Shown: positions 1 through 8,658, counted from the stretch's first letter. The stretch is 64,000 nucleotides of DNA from Parahalioglobus pacificus (GCF_014652275.1 NZ_BMYM01000001.1:1798001-1862000), one strand, 5' to 3'. A program made the numbers and translations. The notes: generated from the letters alone by a model not told the origin.

Positions 1-785
1 TTTACTGGCGATTCCGCCGACGCACGCGCCGACGCCAGACCACCGTCTGAGCGCAGGATGGACAGCTGGGTGTCTTCACCCATCTTCTGTTCCAGCGCTG
101 CCTGAAGGTTATTGACGTACTGCTCTACCTCGGGCCGCACATAGGAGTTAACCACCGTGGTTTCTGTGCGCTCGTACTCCTGCATTTCCGGCACAACATC
201 ACTGGAAATAGAAATAGGCGTGTCGCAGAAAACTTCTTCGGCGATAACCTGCGCGCGGCGCTCATGTTCTGCATTGATGTAAGCGTTGATAAAACAGATC
301 GTCAGGGCTTCGATACCACCGCGGGCTTTCAGAGTTTCAAGATCAGCCCGCAATGCGGCCTCATCCAGTGCCTCTACCACCTCGCCGTCAGCACCGACGC
401 GCTCACGGGCACCGATAGTTAACTCCAGTGGTGCCAGCAGCGGTTTCTTCACGTAGCTCACCCAACCGCCCAGACCGCCAGGACAAAACGAGCGCGCAAC
501 CTGCAGTGTGTCTTCGTAACCGGCGGTGGTGACCAGCCCAACTGTGGCCCCCTTGCCAGTAAGTACCGCATTGGTGGCCACGGTAGTACCGTGCATTACC
601 AGCTTGATGTCTGCCGGGTTAACACCCGATTCGTCACACACACGCGCGACACCGTTTAACACACCAATGGACTGGTCCTGTGGCGTTGATGGCACCTTGG
701 CGGTGTGGGTCTGCCCGGTCTCTTCATTCATCAGCAGGAAGTCGGTGAACGTGCCACCGACATCCACACCTAAGCGATAGGCCAT
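1..785 (-). CDS. Hydantoinase/oxoprolinase family protein, N-terminal part (cut by window edge)
   Basis: Only the first 261 codons are visible; the frame is open to the left edge. The ATG at 785-783 gives MAYRLGVDVGGTFTDF, and the glycine-rich DVGGTFTD loop (residues 8-15) is the phosphate-binding signature of the HyuA / acetone-carboxylase-beta superfamily. An HGTT segment follows at residues 65-68. Known family members use ATP to open cyclic amides (5-oxoproline, hydantoins) or to carboxylate ketones; the substrate cannot be read from this fragment. It lies 40 bp downstream of the HMG-CoA-lyase-like gene on the same strand, so it is probably the third gene of that operon. Family assignment is firm, function is open. 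Confidence 0.88.
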   Translation of the reverse strand, partial: MAYRLGVDVGGTFTDFLLMNEETGQTHTAKVPSTPQDQSIGVLNGVARVCDESGVNPADIKLVMHGTTVATNAVLTGKGATVGLVTTAGYEDTLQVARSFCPGGLGGWVSYVKKPLLAPLELTIGARERVGADGEVVEALDEAALRADLETLKARGGIEALTICFINAYINAEHERRAQVIAEEVFCDTPISISSDVVPEMQEYERTETTVVNSYVRPEVEQYVNNLQAALEQKMGEDTQLSILRSDGGLASARASAESPV

Positions 786-825
786 GCCTGTTATCTCCTC
801 GTTCTCAAAGCCTGTTACTGCCGCT

Positions 826-1728
826 TCAGGCGGCGTTGTTTGTTAGCCAGTAATGGGCGCGACCGCCCTGCACGTACCCGGTAAATTCGCTGGCGCGACT
901 GACCGCCTGCAACAGCGCGGGCATATTGATGCCAGTGGTAAAGCCCATTTGCTCCACCATCATCACCACGTCTTCGGTAGCGACATTGCCTTTCGCACCG
1001 GGGGCGAAGGGGCAACCGCCCAAACCGCCCAATGAGCAGTCAAAGCGGCGCACGCCGCTCTCAATGGCGGCAAATACATTGGCCAGACCCATCGCGCGGG
1101 TATCGTGGAAGTGACAGGCCAGTCGCTGAGCGCCGTGCGCTGCAACCAGTGCATCCATGACGTCACGCACCCCGGCGGGATTAGCCGCACCGATGGTGTC
1201 AGCCATCACAATCTCATCGGCACCCCAATCGGCCAGCAGTGCAGCCTGCTCAATCACTGTGGCAGCGGGCACGGGACCCTCAAACGGGCATTCCCAGGCG
1301 ACGGACAGGTAGGCTTGTACGCGCGCGCCCTCAGATTTGCCGCGCGCAATGATGTCCTTGGCAACCGCCAGGGTCTGTTCCAGAGTCATACGAATGTTTT
1401 TCAGGTTCATGGTTTCCGTCGCGGACACCACGACGGCCACGGTTTCGGCACCCGCGGCCCGCGCCAACTCGTAGCCCTTCATGTTGGGCACCAGCACACT
1501 GAGCTCCGCATCGGCTGGCAACGACACGGCTGCCAGCACCTGGTCAGTCCCCGCCATTTGGGGCACGGCCTTGGGGGAGACGAAACTGCCTGCTTCGATG
1601 TGCTTAATACCGGCGGCCAACAAGGACTCAACAAGGGCGACGCGCTGCTCAACCGTGAGGTGCTTGTCCTGGCTCTGCAGGCCATCACGGGGACCAACTT
1701 CATTGATGACAATGGTTTCCTGTGTCAT
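826..1728 (-). CDS. Hydroxymethylglutaryl-CoA lyase family protein
   Basis: 300 aa, the usual length for bacterial HMG-CoA lyases, which split HMG-CoA into acetoacetate and acetyl-CoA in leucine/isovalerate breakdown. Visible family landmarks are the N-terminal EVGPRDGLQ motif (catalytic Arg14 and Asp15), the metal-binding CHFHDT motif with His206 and His208, and the GGCPFAPGAKGN loop with the conserved Cys239. It is a TIM-barrel lyase of the DRE-TIM family. The ATG overlaps the stop of the upstream CoA-transferase gene (TAATG), indicating translational coupling. Because it sits with a CoA-transferase and a hydantoinase-like protein rather than with leucine-pathway carboxylase genes, the true substrate may be another 3-hydroxy-3-methyl acyl-CoA. 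Confidence 0.9.
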   Translation of the reverse strand: MTQETIVINEVGPRDGLQSQDKHLTVEQRVALVESLLAAGIKHIEAGSFVSPKAVPQMAGTDQVLAAVSLPADAELSVLVPNMKGYELARAAGAETVAVVVSATETMNLKNIRMTLEQTLAVAKDIIARGKSEGARVQAYLSVAWECPFEGPVPAATVIEQAALLADWGADEIVMADTIGAANPAGVRDVMDALVAAHGAQRLACHFHDTRAMGLANVFAAIESGVRRFDCSLGGLGGCPFAPGAKGNVATEDVVMMVEQMGFTTGINMPALLQAVSRASEFTGYVQGGRAHYWLTNNAA

Positions 1729-2927
1729 TAGCCGATCACTCCCTGTTCACGCAGTGCGGCAATTTCGTCGCCGCTGTAGCCCAGCAATTCACTAAACACA
1801 CTGTCGGTGTGCTGCCCGAGCAGAGGTGCAGGCGAAAAGTCCTCTGCACTGCTGCGGGAGAGCTTGATGGGGTTTCCGGGCCCCTGGGTGGTTGCACCGT
1901 CAGGATGCTTCAACTCGACCACCATATTGCGGTGGTGTACTTGCGGGTCAGAGAGGGCCTGACTGAAGCTATTCACGGGGGCACAGGGAATCCGTTGCGC
2001 CTCCAACTGGTCCAGCCAGTAGCGGCAGGTGTTGGTCGACAGGATGTCGTTCAAACGGTTGTTAATCGTTTCTCTGGCGGCCCAGCGTCCGGGCTGCCCA
2101 TCCAGATCTGGATCGTCAAACTCCGGGCAATCGACCACCGTTTTAAGGTTCTGCCAGAAATTGTCCGTGATCACGGCGATCACGATGAATCCGTCAGAGC
2201 ATCGGAAGGTGTTGTAAGGCACATGCACAAAGTGGGAATTACCAATGGGGTAGGGATCTTCGCCGGAGAGGAAGTGCATGGTGGCCATGTAATTGAGCAG
2301 CGAGATCTGGCAATCGAGCATGGAGATGTCAACGTGCTGGCCTTTACCGCTGCGCTCGCGCTCATACAGCGCCGCCAACAGCCCCATCACCCCGAACATG
2401 CCACCACCCAGATCGCCGATGGGAATGCCTGCCCTCACCGGGTGCTCCTGGTCCGGTCCGGTAATGGACATGCCACCGCCGGTCGCCTGGGCAACCTGGT
2501 CGAAGGCCGGTCGCTTACACGCGGGGCCGTCGGAGCCAAAGCCGGTGACGGTACAGGTGATGATCTTGGGGTTCACACGGCTAAGCGAGTCGAAATCAAT
2601 CTTCAGGCGCTCGGGAACGCCGGCACCAAAGTTACTGATCACGATGTCAGACTTCTCAACCAGGCGGTAGAACTGGGCTAATCCCGCTTCGCTCTTTAGA
2701 TCAATGGCAACACTCCGCTTGTTGCGGTTCAGCGTGATGAAGTAGGCACCCATGCCCTGCAGCGAGTTGTTGGGGTCGCTGGCCAGTAGCTTGCGCGTGC
2801 CCTCGCCCTTAAGGGGCTCAACTTTGATGGTATCGGCACCGAGGTCGGCCAAGATCATGGCGCCGTAGGGGCCCGACAACATGTGTGTCAGGTCCAGAAC
2901 CCTCAGGCCATTCAGGGGTTTGTTCAT
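1728..2927 (-). CDS. CaiB/BaiF family (family III) CoA-transferase
   Basis: 399 aa, standard for family III CoA-transferases, which move CoA between carboxylic acids through a mixed anhydride on an Asp. The N-terminus (LNGLRVLDLTHMLSGPYG) and the segment LADLGADTIKVEPLKGEGTR are typical of the family, as is the GQHVDISMLD region near the middle that supplies the catalytic acidic residue. It is the first gene of the minus-strand operon CoA-transferase / lyase / hydantoinase-like and is preceded by an AT-rich region that probably carries the promoter. The natural inference is that it activates an organic acid to the CoA ester cleaved by the next enzyme; acceptor and donor are unknown. Confidence 0.92.
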   Translation of the reverse strand: MNKPLNGLRVLDLTHMLSGPYGAMILADLGADTIKVEPLKGEGTRKLLASDPNNSLQGMGAYFITLNRNKRSVAIDLKSEAGLAQFYRLVEKSDIVISNFGAGVPERLKIDFDSLSRVNPKIITCTVTGFGSDGPACKRPAFDQVAQATGGGMSITGPDQEHPVRAGIPIGDLGGGMFGVMGLLAALYERERSGKGQHVDISMLDCQISLLNYMATMHFLSGEDPYPIGNSHFVHVPYNTFRCSDGFIVIAVITDNFWQNLKTVVDCPEFDDPDLDGQPGRWAARETINNRLNDILSTNTCRYWLDQLEAQRIPCAPVNSFSQALSDPQVHHRNMVVELKHPDGATTQGPGNPIKLSRSSAEDFSPAPLLGQHTDSVFSELLGYSGDEIAALREQGVIG

Positions 2928-3174
2928 GCGTGCGAGGCTCCTGTGCTAGTCACTGCACTGATAGACGATGCCCCATACTGGCAGGAACTGTGCCAAGGCC
3001 TCATAGAAACCTAAATTTTAGTAAACTTAAATTTATTATTCATAAGAATCAGTAACTTAAGTCGCGGCTTCTGAATATTATGTATTCGTTGGGTTTGAAC
3101 TAGCTACGCCGGGGCCAACCAAGCGGATTCAATATGAAAAGAATAATTTCAAACTGAATAAGGAGAGTGGTTCG
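2928..3174. promoter_or_regulatory. AT-rich intergenic region upstream of the CoA-transferase operon, with inverted repeat
   Basis: This stretch is clearly more AT-rich than the flanking genes. It contains an inverted repeat with 7-bp arms, TAAATTT at 3012-3018 and AAATTTA at 3029-3035, separated by 10 bp, which could be an operator. On the minus strand at 2997-2981 there is TGGCACAGTTCCTGCC, which keeps the invariant GG-N10-GC spacing of a sigma-54 promoter but differs at other consensus positions, so it is only a weak candidate. No small gene was recognised here. The two genes on either side are both transcribed leftward, so the promoter here most likely serves the CoA-transferase operon. 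Confidence 0.4.
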
Positions 3175-3594
3175 CTAGCGCTCTTCTGGAGACCGTTCGG
3201 GATCCTCTGTCAGTTGCAGATCAGCGCCGCTGAATGCATCGGGATCAAGGTCGATAACCTGCCATCCCTCGAGGCCAGTTCGGGGCGAGGTGTTGAGCAC
3301 TTGGCTGCCATTTTCCTGCACGATATCTCGCGCTGCGGTCACATCGTCCACCCCAAAGGACAGCAGGAACAGACCCTCACCATGCTTCGCCAGGTACTGA
3401 CCGGGCACACCCTCAGGGTCAGTAGGCTCAATCAGCACGATCCAGGTTTCACCGGCGCGGAATCGGGCCGTCTTAACGCCGCGACCTTGCAGGTTGCCGC
3501 GTAAAAATTCAGTCACTCCCAACGCCCCGTACTGGGATATGGCGCTGTCCAGATCGCGAACCAACAGATTGATGTGATGAACATGAGTGAGCAT
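3175..3594 (-). CDS. VOC family (glyoxalase-fold) protein
   Basis: 139 aa from the ATG at 3594; a TTG 15 bp further upstream is possible but the ATG gives the usual VOC opening MLTHVHHINLLVRDLD. The paired beta-alpha-beta-beta-beta modules of the vicinal oxygen chelate fold are recognisable, the second beginning near GLFLLSFGVDDVTAARD. His at the HHINLLV strand and Glu in VLIEPTDPE are candidate metal ligands. The family includes glyoxalase I, methylmalonyl-CoA epimerase, ring-cleavage dioxygenases and antibiotic-binding proteins, so the reaction cannot be named. It is likely cytoplasmic, having no signal peptide, and stands alone between the catabolic operon and the RND genes. Confidence 0.85.
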   Translation of the reverse strand: MLTHVHHINLLVRDLDSAISQYGALGVTEFLRGNLQGRGVKTARFRAGETWIVLIEPTDPEGVPGQYLAKHGEGLFLLSFGVDDVTAARDIVQENGSQVLNTSPRTGLEGWQVIDLDPDAFSGADLQLTEDPERSPEER

Positions 3595-3832
3595 AAGTGG
3601 TTCCGCCAAACACGAGTTTGTTTTAGGTCAACTGCGCAGATACCGCCCGTTTCAAAGACAATAGAGGCATTTCGTCGCAGCACCTAACCACTCATCGCAG
3701 CATAACAGGCATTCACCGCAAAGCTATCAACATTACCGCGTGAGGGTGAGAGCATCCGATCTCGAACAGACCTATCGTAGGGGTAGGGCCTTCACTGTTA
3801 CCCACGGTGAGGCACAGGGGCCAAAAGCCCGT

Positions 3833-3878
3833 TTCGCACAGGACGTGCGAGGAGCTTCGCACAGGATGTGCGTAGAAC
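3833..3878. repeat. Two tandem 23-bp repeats, each with a hairpin core
   Basis: Two adjacent copies occupy 3833-3855 and 3856-3878. The cores are CGCACAGGACGTGCG (3835-3849) and CGCACAGGATGTGCG (3858-3872): 5-bp CGCAC/GTGCG arms around a 5-nt loop. In copy 1 the stem extends to 6 bp. Copy 2 differs at the loop's last base and in its 3' end. The pair ends just before the ribosome binding site of the RND adaptor gene, so it lies in its promoter or leader. It could be a double operator, an mRNA structure, or two units of a REP-like repeat dispersed in the genome. No other copy was noticed in this window. Confidence 0.75.
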
Positions 3879-3891
3879 AAGAAGGCTAAAC

Positions 3892-5067
3892 ATGTCAGTA
3901 AAGATTCGTAGGCTTATTGCGCCTATCGTCGTTATCGCCGGCGGCATGGGGATGTACTCCCTACTGCACGCCACCAAACCAGAACCTGAGAAAGCCACCG
4001 AGGAACCGAGGCCAACCAGCGTCTACACCGCGCCGGCGCAGGCCACGGATGCTACCCTCACAGTAACCACTCAGGGCGAGGTCCGTTCGCGCACTCACGT
4101 GAATATGGTGTCGCAAATCAGCGGGCGCATCGTATCTGTATCGCCGGAGTTTATCGAAGGCGGCCGGGTGCACCCTGGTGAAACCCTAATCACTATCGAA
4201 GATACCGATTACCAGTTGGCACTGCGTCAGGCGCAGGCGGCCGTCGCCGATGCTGAAGTGGCCTTGCAACAATCGCTGGCCGACGCGGATGTAGCGCGCA
4301 AGCAATTACGCAACACTCCCAGCCCCTCTGATCTGGCGCTGAAAAAGCCGCAGGTTGCGCAGGCAAGGGCAGCACTGGCGGCTGCGCGGGCAACTCTTGA
4401 ACAGGCGCAGGTTAACCTGCAGCGCACGCGGGTCAGCCTTCCCTTTGATGGGCGCATAGCACACACATCGGTTGACCTGGGTCAGTTCATTACTGCTGGC
4501 ACGGTGCTGGGAGAGGCCTTTGGTACCGAAGTCGTCGAAGTTCGACTGCCGCTGGCTGACAAGCAGTTAGCAGCGCTAGGCCTACCCATCGGCTACAGCG
4601 CCGATGAAAATGGCGGCATGCCTGCCACCCTTCGAGCAGACGTTGCCGGCCAGACACATCAGTGGCAAGGAGAACTGGTTCGCCTGGACGCATCGATCGA
4701 CCCCAGCACCCGCATGCTCTATGCCATTGCCGAAGTGGAAGCTCCTTACTCGGAAGGCGCCTCGCGCGGCGGCATGCCGCTGGCTGTAGGGCTGTTCGTG
4801 GACGCCACCATCAATGGTCGGGAAGTCGCAGACTCCGTCGCCGTTCCAAGCAGCGCCTTGCGCGCAGGCAATGTGGTCTTCGTACTGGATGATCAGGGAA
4901 GGCTGGATGTTCGCCATGTCGAGGTTGCTCACAGCGATGGTGACACTGCCGTGATTACCGCAGGCCTCGAGCCTGGCGAGCAAGTCGTGACATCGGCCAT
5001 TCGCAATCCCATTCAAGGGATGGCGCTTTCGCGTATCGATACCAGCGCTGTCGCTAACAACGGCTGA
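3892..5067 (+). CDS. RND efflux system periplasmic adaptor (membrane fusion protein)
   Basis: 391 aa. The ATG at 3892 is chosen because AGAAGG lies 6-7 nt upstream; the reading frame extends 24 bp further back but without a ribosome site. An N-terminal hydrophobic segment (LIAPIVVIAGGMGMYSLL) anchors or exports the protein. A lipoyl/biotinyl-like half (SQISGRIVSVSPEFIEGG), an Ala/Gln-rich alpha-hairpin (roughly residues 115-180), and beta-barrel and membrane-proximal domains follow in the order known for HlyD/AcrA adaptors. It bridges the inner-membrane pump to an outer-membrane channel. The permease gene starts 11 bp downstream; no TolC-like gene is adjacent. The cargo is not deducible. Confidence 0.93.
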   Translation: MSVKIRRLIAPIVVIAGGMGMYSLLHATKPEPEKATEEPRPTSVYTAPAQATDATLTVTTQGEVRSRTHVNMVSQISGRIVSVSPEFIEGGRVHPGETLITIEDTDYQLALRQAQAAVADAEVALQQSLADADVARKQLRNTPSPSDLALKKPQVAQARAALAAARATLEQAQVNLQRTRVSLPFDGRIAHTSVDLGQFITAGTVLGEAFGTEVVEVRLPLADKQLAALGLPIGYSADENGGMPATLRADVAGQTHQWQGELVRLDASIDPSTRMLYAIAEVEAPYSEGASRGGMPLAVGLFVDATINGREVADSVAVPSSALRAGNVVFVLDDQGRLDVRHVEVAHSDGDTAVITAGLEPGEQVVTSAIRNPIQGMALSRIDTSAVANNG

Positions 5068-5078
5068 GGGGCGTCATC

Positions 5079-8000
5079 ATGGAACGAATTATTGCGTGGT
5101 GGGTGCGTACGCCCGTTGCTGCCAACCTGTTGATGGTGGGCATAGTGCTGGCCGGCTACCTGGGCTTTCTGGCCATGGAGCGGGAAGCATTTCCGCAGGT
5201 TTCACCCAATCAGGTTGAGATCGAGGTTACCTGGCCCGGCGCGGCACCACAGGAAGTTGAAGAGCAAATTATCATCCGCATCGAAGAAGCGCTTAAGAAC
5301 ATTGACCGCCTCTATCATGTGTACTCCACGGCACAGGAAAACTTTGGCCGTATTGAAGTCACCACGTTTCCGGATGTTGACGTCAACACATTCCTGAACG
5401 ATGTGAAAAACGCGGTGGACTCGGTGGCATCCCTGCCCCGGGATATGGAGAACCCCATAGTCCGGCGCACCGAGTGGCGCAATGAAATGATGCGCATAGC
5501 AGTTTACGGCGACATTGGCGAGAAGGCCCTGACGCGTCTGGCGCAGGACCTGAGAAACGAGGTCGGTGCCCTGCCCTACATCTCTACCATTGATCTTTTC
5601 GGTACCCGCCGCGAAGAGGTCACTATCGAACTTTCTGAAAGCGCCATGCGCAGCTACCGACTGACATTTGCAGAGGTGGCCGATGCGATACGCGCCAACT
5701 CGCTCAACCTGTCGTCAGGCCAAGTGCGCACGGACACCGGTGACATCCAATTGCGCGCGCGCAATATGGCTGACACCCAAACGGACTTCGAACAAATCGT
5801 TGTGCGCCAGACTGAGGGCGGCGCAGTCATCCGCGTGGGTGATGTGGCCCGCGTTAACGACGGCTTCGAGGACAATGAAATACTCGCCACTATGAACGGC
5901 CAGCCCGCCGTCCTTATCCAGGTGCAGACCACCGACAACATGCAGGTGGTGAAGGCCAGTAATGCCGTCAAGGCCTGGATGGCTGAGGCGCAAATGCGTA
6001 TGCCCGAGGGCGTAGAGCTGACCCTGTGGGCAGACAACGCAGACATTTACAGCAGCCGCATGAACCTGATCGGCGAGTCCTCGGTGCTGGGTCTGATGCT
6101 GGTGTTTATGGTGCTTATCCTGTCACTGCGACCCAAAGTCGCCCTATGGGTGACCGGCGGTATTGCTGTGGCATTCATAGGCACCTTCTCACTGCTGCCC
6201 ATGAACGACGTGTCACTGAACGTGATATCCACTTTCGCCTTCTTACTGGTGCTGGGCATCGTAGTCGACGATGCTATCGTCGTGGGTGAGAGCATCCACC
6301 ACCACGCCCACGAGGAGCTCTCAGGCGACCAGGCTGCCGTGAAAGGTGCCATGGCCGTGAGTCGACCTGTCATTTTCGCAGTGCTGACAACCATGGTGGC
6401 TTTTGCACCCTGGCTGTTTGTTACCGGTGAGGAAGCCCAGGTCACACGCCAGCTGTCAATTGTGATTACCGTGGCGCTGGCCATCTCTCTGATAGAAGCG
6501 TTTTTCATCCTGCCCACGCACCTGCGACACCTGGAGCCCCGCAAATCCCTGTCCGGGCTTGCACTGCGTCAGCAACGCATCGAGCACAGTATCGTTACCT
6601 TCGCCCACAAGGTGTACCGTCCGGTACTGGCATGGGCCGTGGAACGTCGAGTATTGACAACTTCTCTGTTTGTAGCCGCTTTCATTGTTGCCATGGGACT
6701 GTTCTCCAGTGGCTGGGTGCGCTTCTACTTCCAACCGCAGGTTGAGAGCGAGCAGATTTACATCAACGTAGAACTACCCACGGGCACGCCCTACGCCAGA
6801 GCTTTGGAAGTGCTGGATCATTTGCAGAAAGCTGAGATGGCACTGATCGGCGAGGTAGAGAAAGCGGCCGAGGCGACCGGTAAAGGTAGCGGACAGCTGA
6901 TCGAGGGCTGGTACACGCGTTCGCGCCGAGATTCGGTAATTGCCATTGTTGCACTCGCACCGCCAGAGGTGCGTGCCATGTCGGCCCGGGAGGCTGCGGA
7001 TAGATTCAGGCAACTAGTGGGCGAGATACCCGATGCCGATGCGATCGAAGTGAACTACACCCTGAACAACAACGGGTCTGACCTGACCTACTTGCTCAAG
7101 CACCGGGACGATGAACAGCTTCAGGCCGCCAGCAAGGCACTGCAAGCAAAACTCGCGTCCTACGAGAGCACCTTCTATGTCCGTGACAGCCAGCGAGGTG
7201 GTCTCGATGAAATTCTGCTGGAGTTGAAGCCCGGCGCCGAGAAGCTGGGCATCACGCTGGCGGACGTATCCCGCCAGGTACGCCAGGCCTACTTCGGCGA
7301 AGAGGTTCAGCGCCTTCCCCGCGAGAACGGTGACGTGAAGGTGATGGTCAAGTATCCCCGCGATCTCCGCTCGCGCCTGTCCAGCCTGGACCAGTTCCGG
7401 GTGCGCACCGCAGATGGTCGCGAGGTGCCGTTGATGTCAGTGGTGGATATTGAATTGGGTGCGGGGGTGCAACGCATTCAACGACGAGACGGCGAGCGCG
7501 TGGTGTATGTGCGGGCGGATATGGCGCAATCGGCGATCAGCGATATCACTCAGGATATCAATGAGCAGTACCTGCCGGAACTCGAGGCGGAGTATCCCGG
7601 GCTAGCTATCCTCAAAGGCGGCGCGCAGGAGGCAGAGGAAGAATTCTTCAACGAGATTGCAGCGCTGTACGCGATTGCGTTCTTTGTGATGTACGCGCTG
7701 ATTGCAATTGCCTTCCACTCCTACTGGCTACCACTGCTCATCATGACGGCCATTCCCTTTGGGTTCATGGGCGCGGTGTTCGGCCACCTGATTTTCGACC
7801 TGCCAATGGCACTGTTCTCTTACTTTGGGATTGGCGCGGCGGCCGGCGTTGTTGTGAATGACAACCTGGTGCTTGTGGACTATATGCGGCGGCTAAGGGA
7901 GCAGGGGCAGTCAATCAAGGAGGCCGTATTGAATGCAGGCGTCAATCGTTTCCGGCCCATTCTGCTGACTACGGTCACTACCTTTGTGGGGCTGATACCC

Positions 8001-8216
8001 ATCATGTCAGAGCGCTCTACCGATGCGCAGTTCCTCAAGCCTGCAGTACTGTCGCTGGCGTTCGGGGTGCTATTCGCCCTGTTCGTAAGCCTGCTGATGG
8101 TGCCCGCTCTGTACGTGATTGGCGACGATGTCTCTCGCGTAGCGACGCGCCTTAAGAATCGCATCCTGGGTCGTTCCACCCAGCCAGTCGCCGAATCCCA
8201 GCAAGCCGGCGCCTGA
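5079..8216 (+). CDS. RND efflux permease (AcrB/HAE superfamily)
   Basis: 1045 aa, the full length for a proton-driven RND pump with 12 transmembrane segments and two large periplasmic loops. The first half carries the TM4 acidic pair in GIVVDDAIVVGES, equivalent to the AcrB Asp407/Asp408 relay. The TM10 position where AcrB has Lys940 reads GVVVNDNLVLVDYM, so the lysine is absent, as in a distinct branch of HAE-like pumps. It forms an operon with the adaptor 11 bp upstream. The sequence ends in a hydrophilic tail. Substrates of this branch are poorly defined, so it is named only by family. Confidence 0.95.
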   Translation: MERIIAWWVRTPVAANLLMVGIVLAGYLGFLAMEREAFPQVSPNQVEIEVTWPGAAPQEVEEQIIIRIEEALKNIDRLYHVYSTAQENFGRIEVTTFPDVDVNTFLNDVKNAVDSVASLPRDMENPIVRRTEWRNEMMRIAVYGDIGEKALTRLAQDLRNEVGALPYISTIDLFGTRREEVTIELSESAMRSYRLTFAEVADAIRANSLNLSSGQVRTDTGDIQLRARNMADTQTDFEQIVVRQTEGGAVIRVGDVARVNDGFEDNEILATMNGQPAVLIQVQTTDNMQVVKASNAVKAWMAEAQMRMPEGVELTLWADNADIYSSRMNLIGESSVLGLMLVFMVLILSLRPKVALWVTGGIAVAFIGTFSLLPMNDVSLNVISTFAFLLVLGIVVDDAIVVGESIHHHAHEELSGDQAAVKGAMAVSRPVIFAVLTTMVAFAPWLFVTGEEAQVTRQLSIVITVALAISLIEAFFILPTHLRHLEPRKSLSGLALRQQRIEHSIVTFAHKVYRPVLAWAVERRVLTTSLFVAAFIVAMGLFSSGWVRFYFQPQVESEQIYINVELPTGTPYARALEVLDHLQKAEMALIGEVEKAAEATGKGSGQLIEGWYTRSRRDSVIAIVALAPPEVRAMSAREAADRFRQLVGEIPDADAIEVNYTLNNNGSDLTYLLKHRDDEQLQAASKALQAKLASYESTFYVRDSQRGGLDEILLELKPGAEKLGITLADVSRQVRQAYFGEEVQRLPRENGDVKVMVKYPRDLRSRLSSLDQFRVRTADGREVPLMSVVDIELGAGVQRIQRRDGERVVYVRADMAQSAISDITQDINEQYLPELEAEYPGLAILKGGAQEAEEEFFNEIAALYAIAFFVMYALIAIAFHSYWLPLLIMTAIPFGFMGAVFGHLIFDLPMALFSYFGIGAAAGVVVNDNLVLVDYMRRLREQGQSIKEAVLNAGVNRFRPILLTTVTTFVGLIPIMSERSTDAQFLKPAVLSLAFGVLFALFVSLLMVPALYVIGDDVSRVATRLKNRILGRSTQPVAESQQAGA

Positions 8217-8228
8217 CCCCCTTGCCAG

Positions 8229-8256
8229 TTGAGCATCGCCAGACAGCGGTGCTCAA
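8229..8256 (+). terminator. Hairpin after the RND permease gene
   Basis: TTGAGCA (8229-8235) pairs with TGCTCAA (8250-8256). The stem continues through a T-G wobble and a CGC/GCG triplet to a CAGACA loop, giving about 11 paired positions, 13 bp after the permease stop. No T-tract follows, so it may stabilise the 3' end or mark Rho-dependent termination rather than act as a classic intrinsic terminator. Confidence 0.45.
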
Positions 8257-8312
8257 CACGGTACCTCATTGCGCTTTGGATCCACCGCGAGCAAAGGCAA
8301 AAGACCACCAAT

Positions 8313-8344
8313 ATTCGTCGCACATTGTGTCGAATGTCACATTC
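8313..8344. repeat. Nested palindromes in the intergenic region
   Basis: Three short dyads overlap here: ATTCG (8313-8317) with CGAAT (8331-8335), enclosing the perfect 9-mer CACATTGTG (8321-8329), and GAATG-TCA-CATTC (8332-8344). They lie about 140-175 bp upstream of the sigma-54 promoter at 8486, a distance at which sigma-54 activators commonly bind. That role is inference; the dyads themselves are directly visible. Confidence 0.4.
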
Positions 8345-8485
8345 ACCGAATTGTAATGCGCCAGCCCTTGCGGCTTCATGCGCGCTGGGTAGAATTGCGC
8401 CGCTCTCAGGATGGCAGTGGATCCTCACACGAATTAGTAATCGCGGCTGGTTACGGGCAGTAAATTCTGCAGGTTTTAGGCCAGC

Positions 8486-8501
8486 TGGCACGAGGGTTGC
8501 T
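8486..8501 (+). promoter_or_regulatory. Sigma-54 (RpoN) -24/-12 promoter
   Basis: The sequence TGGCACG-AGGG-TTGCT matches the sigma-54 consensus TGGCACG-N4-TTGCW at every fixed position, with the invariant GG (8487-8488) and GC (8499-8500) exactly 10 bp apart. It is intergenic and points toward the small gene starting at 8659, leaving a leader of roughly 145 nt. A sigma-54 promoter needs an enhancer-binding activator; none is encoded in this window. The remainder of 8217-8658 holds a hairpin and nested palindromes but no convincing gene. Confidence 0.72.
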
Positions 8502-8658
8502 GGAACTAGCATGACCGTGGGCAAAACCCCAAACCAGGCTCACTTATGCACTGCTGCGGGGAGCGCTCACACAAACCTGGTCAAAAAAGCACCAAAACAG
8601 GGCAAAACGGTCATCAGTCCACCAATGGATGGTTGGGCGCAAACAGGAAGCAAGGACA

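Noticed and set aside
1105-2681. Long plus-strand open frames opposite the lyase and CoA-transferase genes
   Set aside because: They are antisense to two clearly recognised enzymes, and their translations resemble no protein family.
3743-6297. Shared string GGTGAGAGCATCC upstream of and within the RND operon
   Set aside because: The second copy is ordinary coding sequence in the TM4 region; a 13-base coincidence without dyad symmetry is not evidence of a regulatory site.
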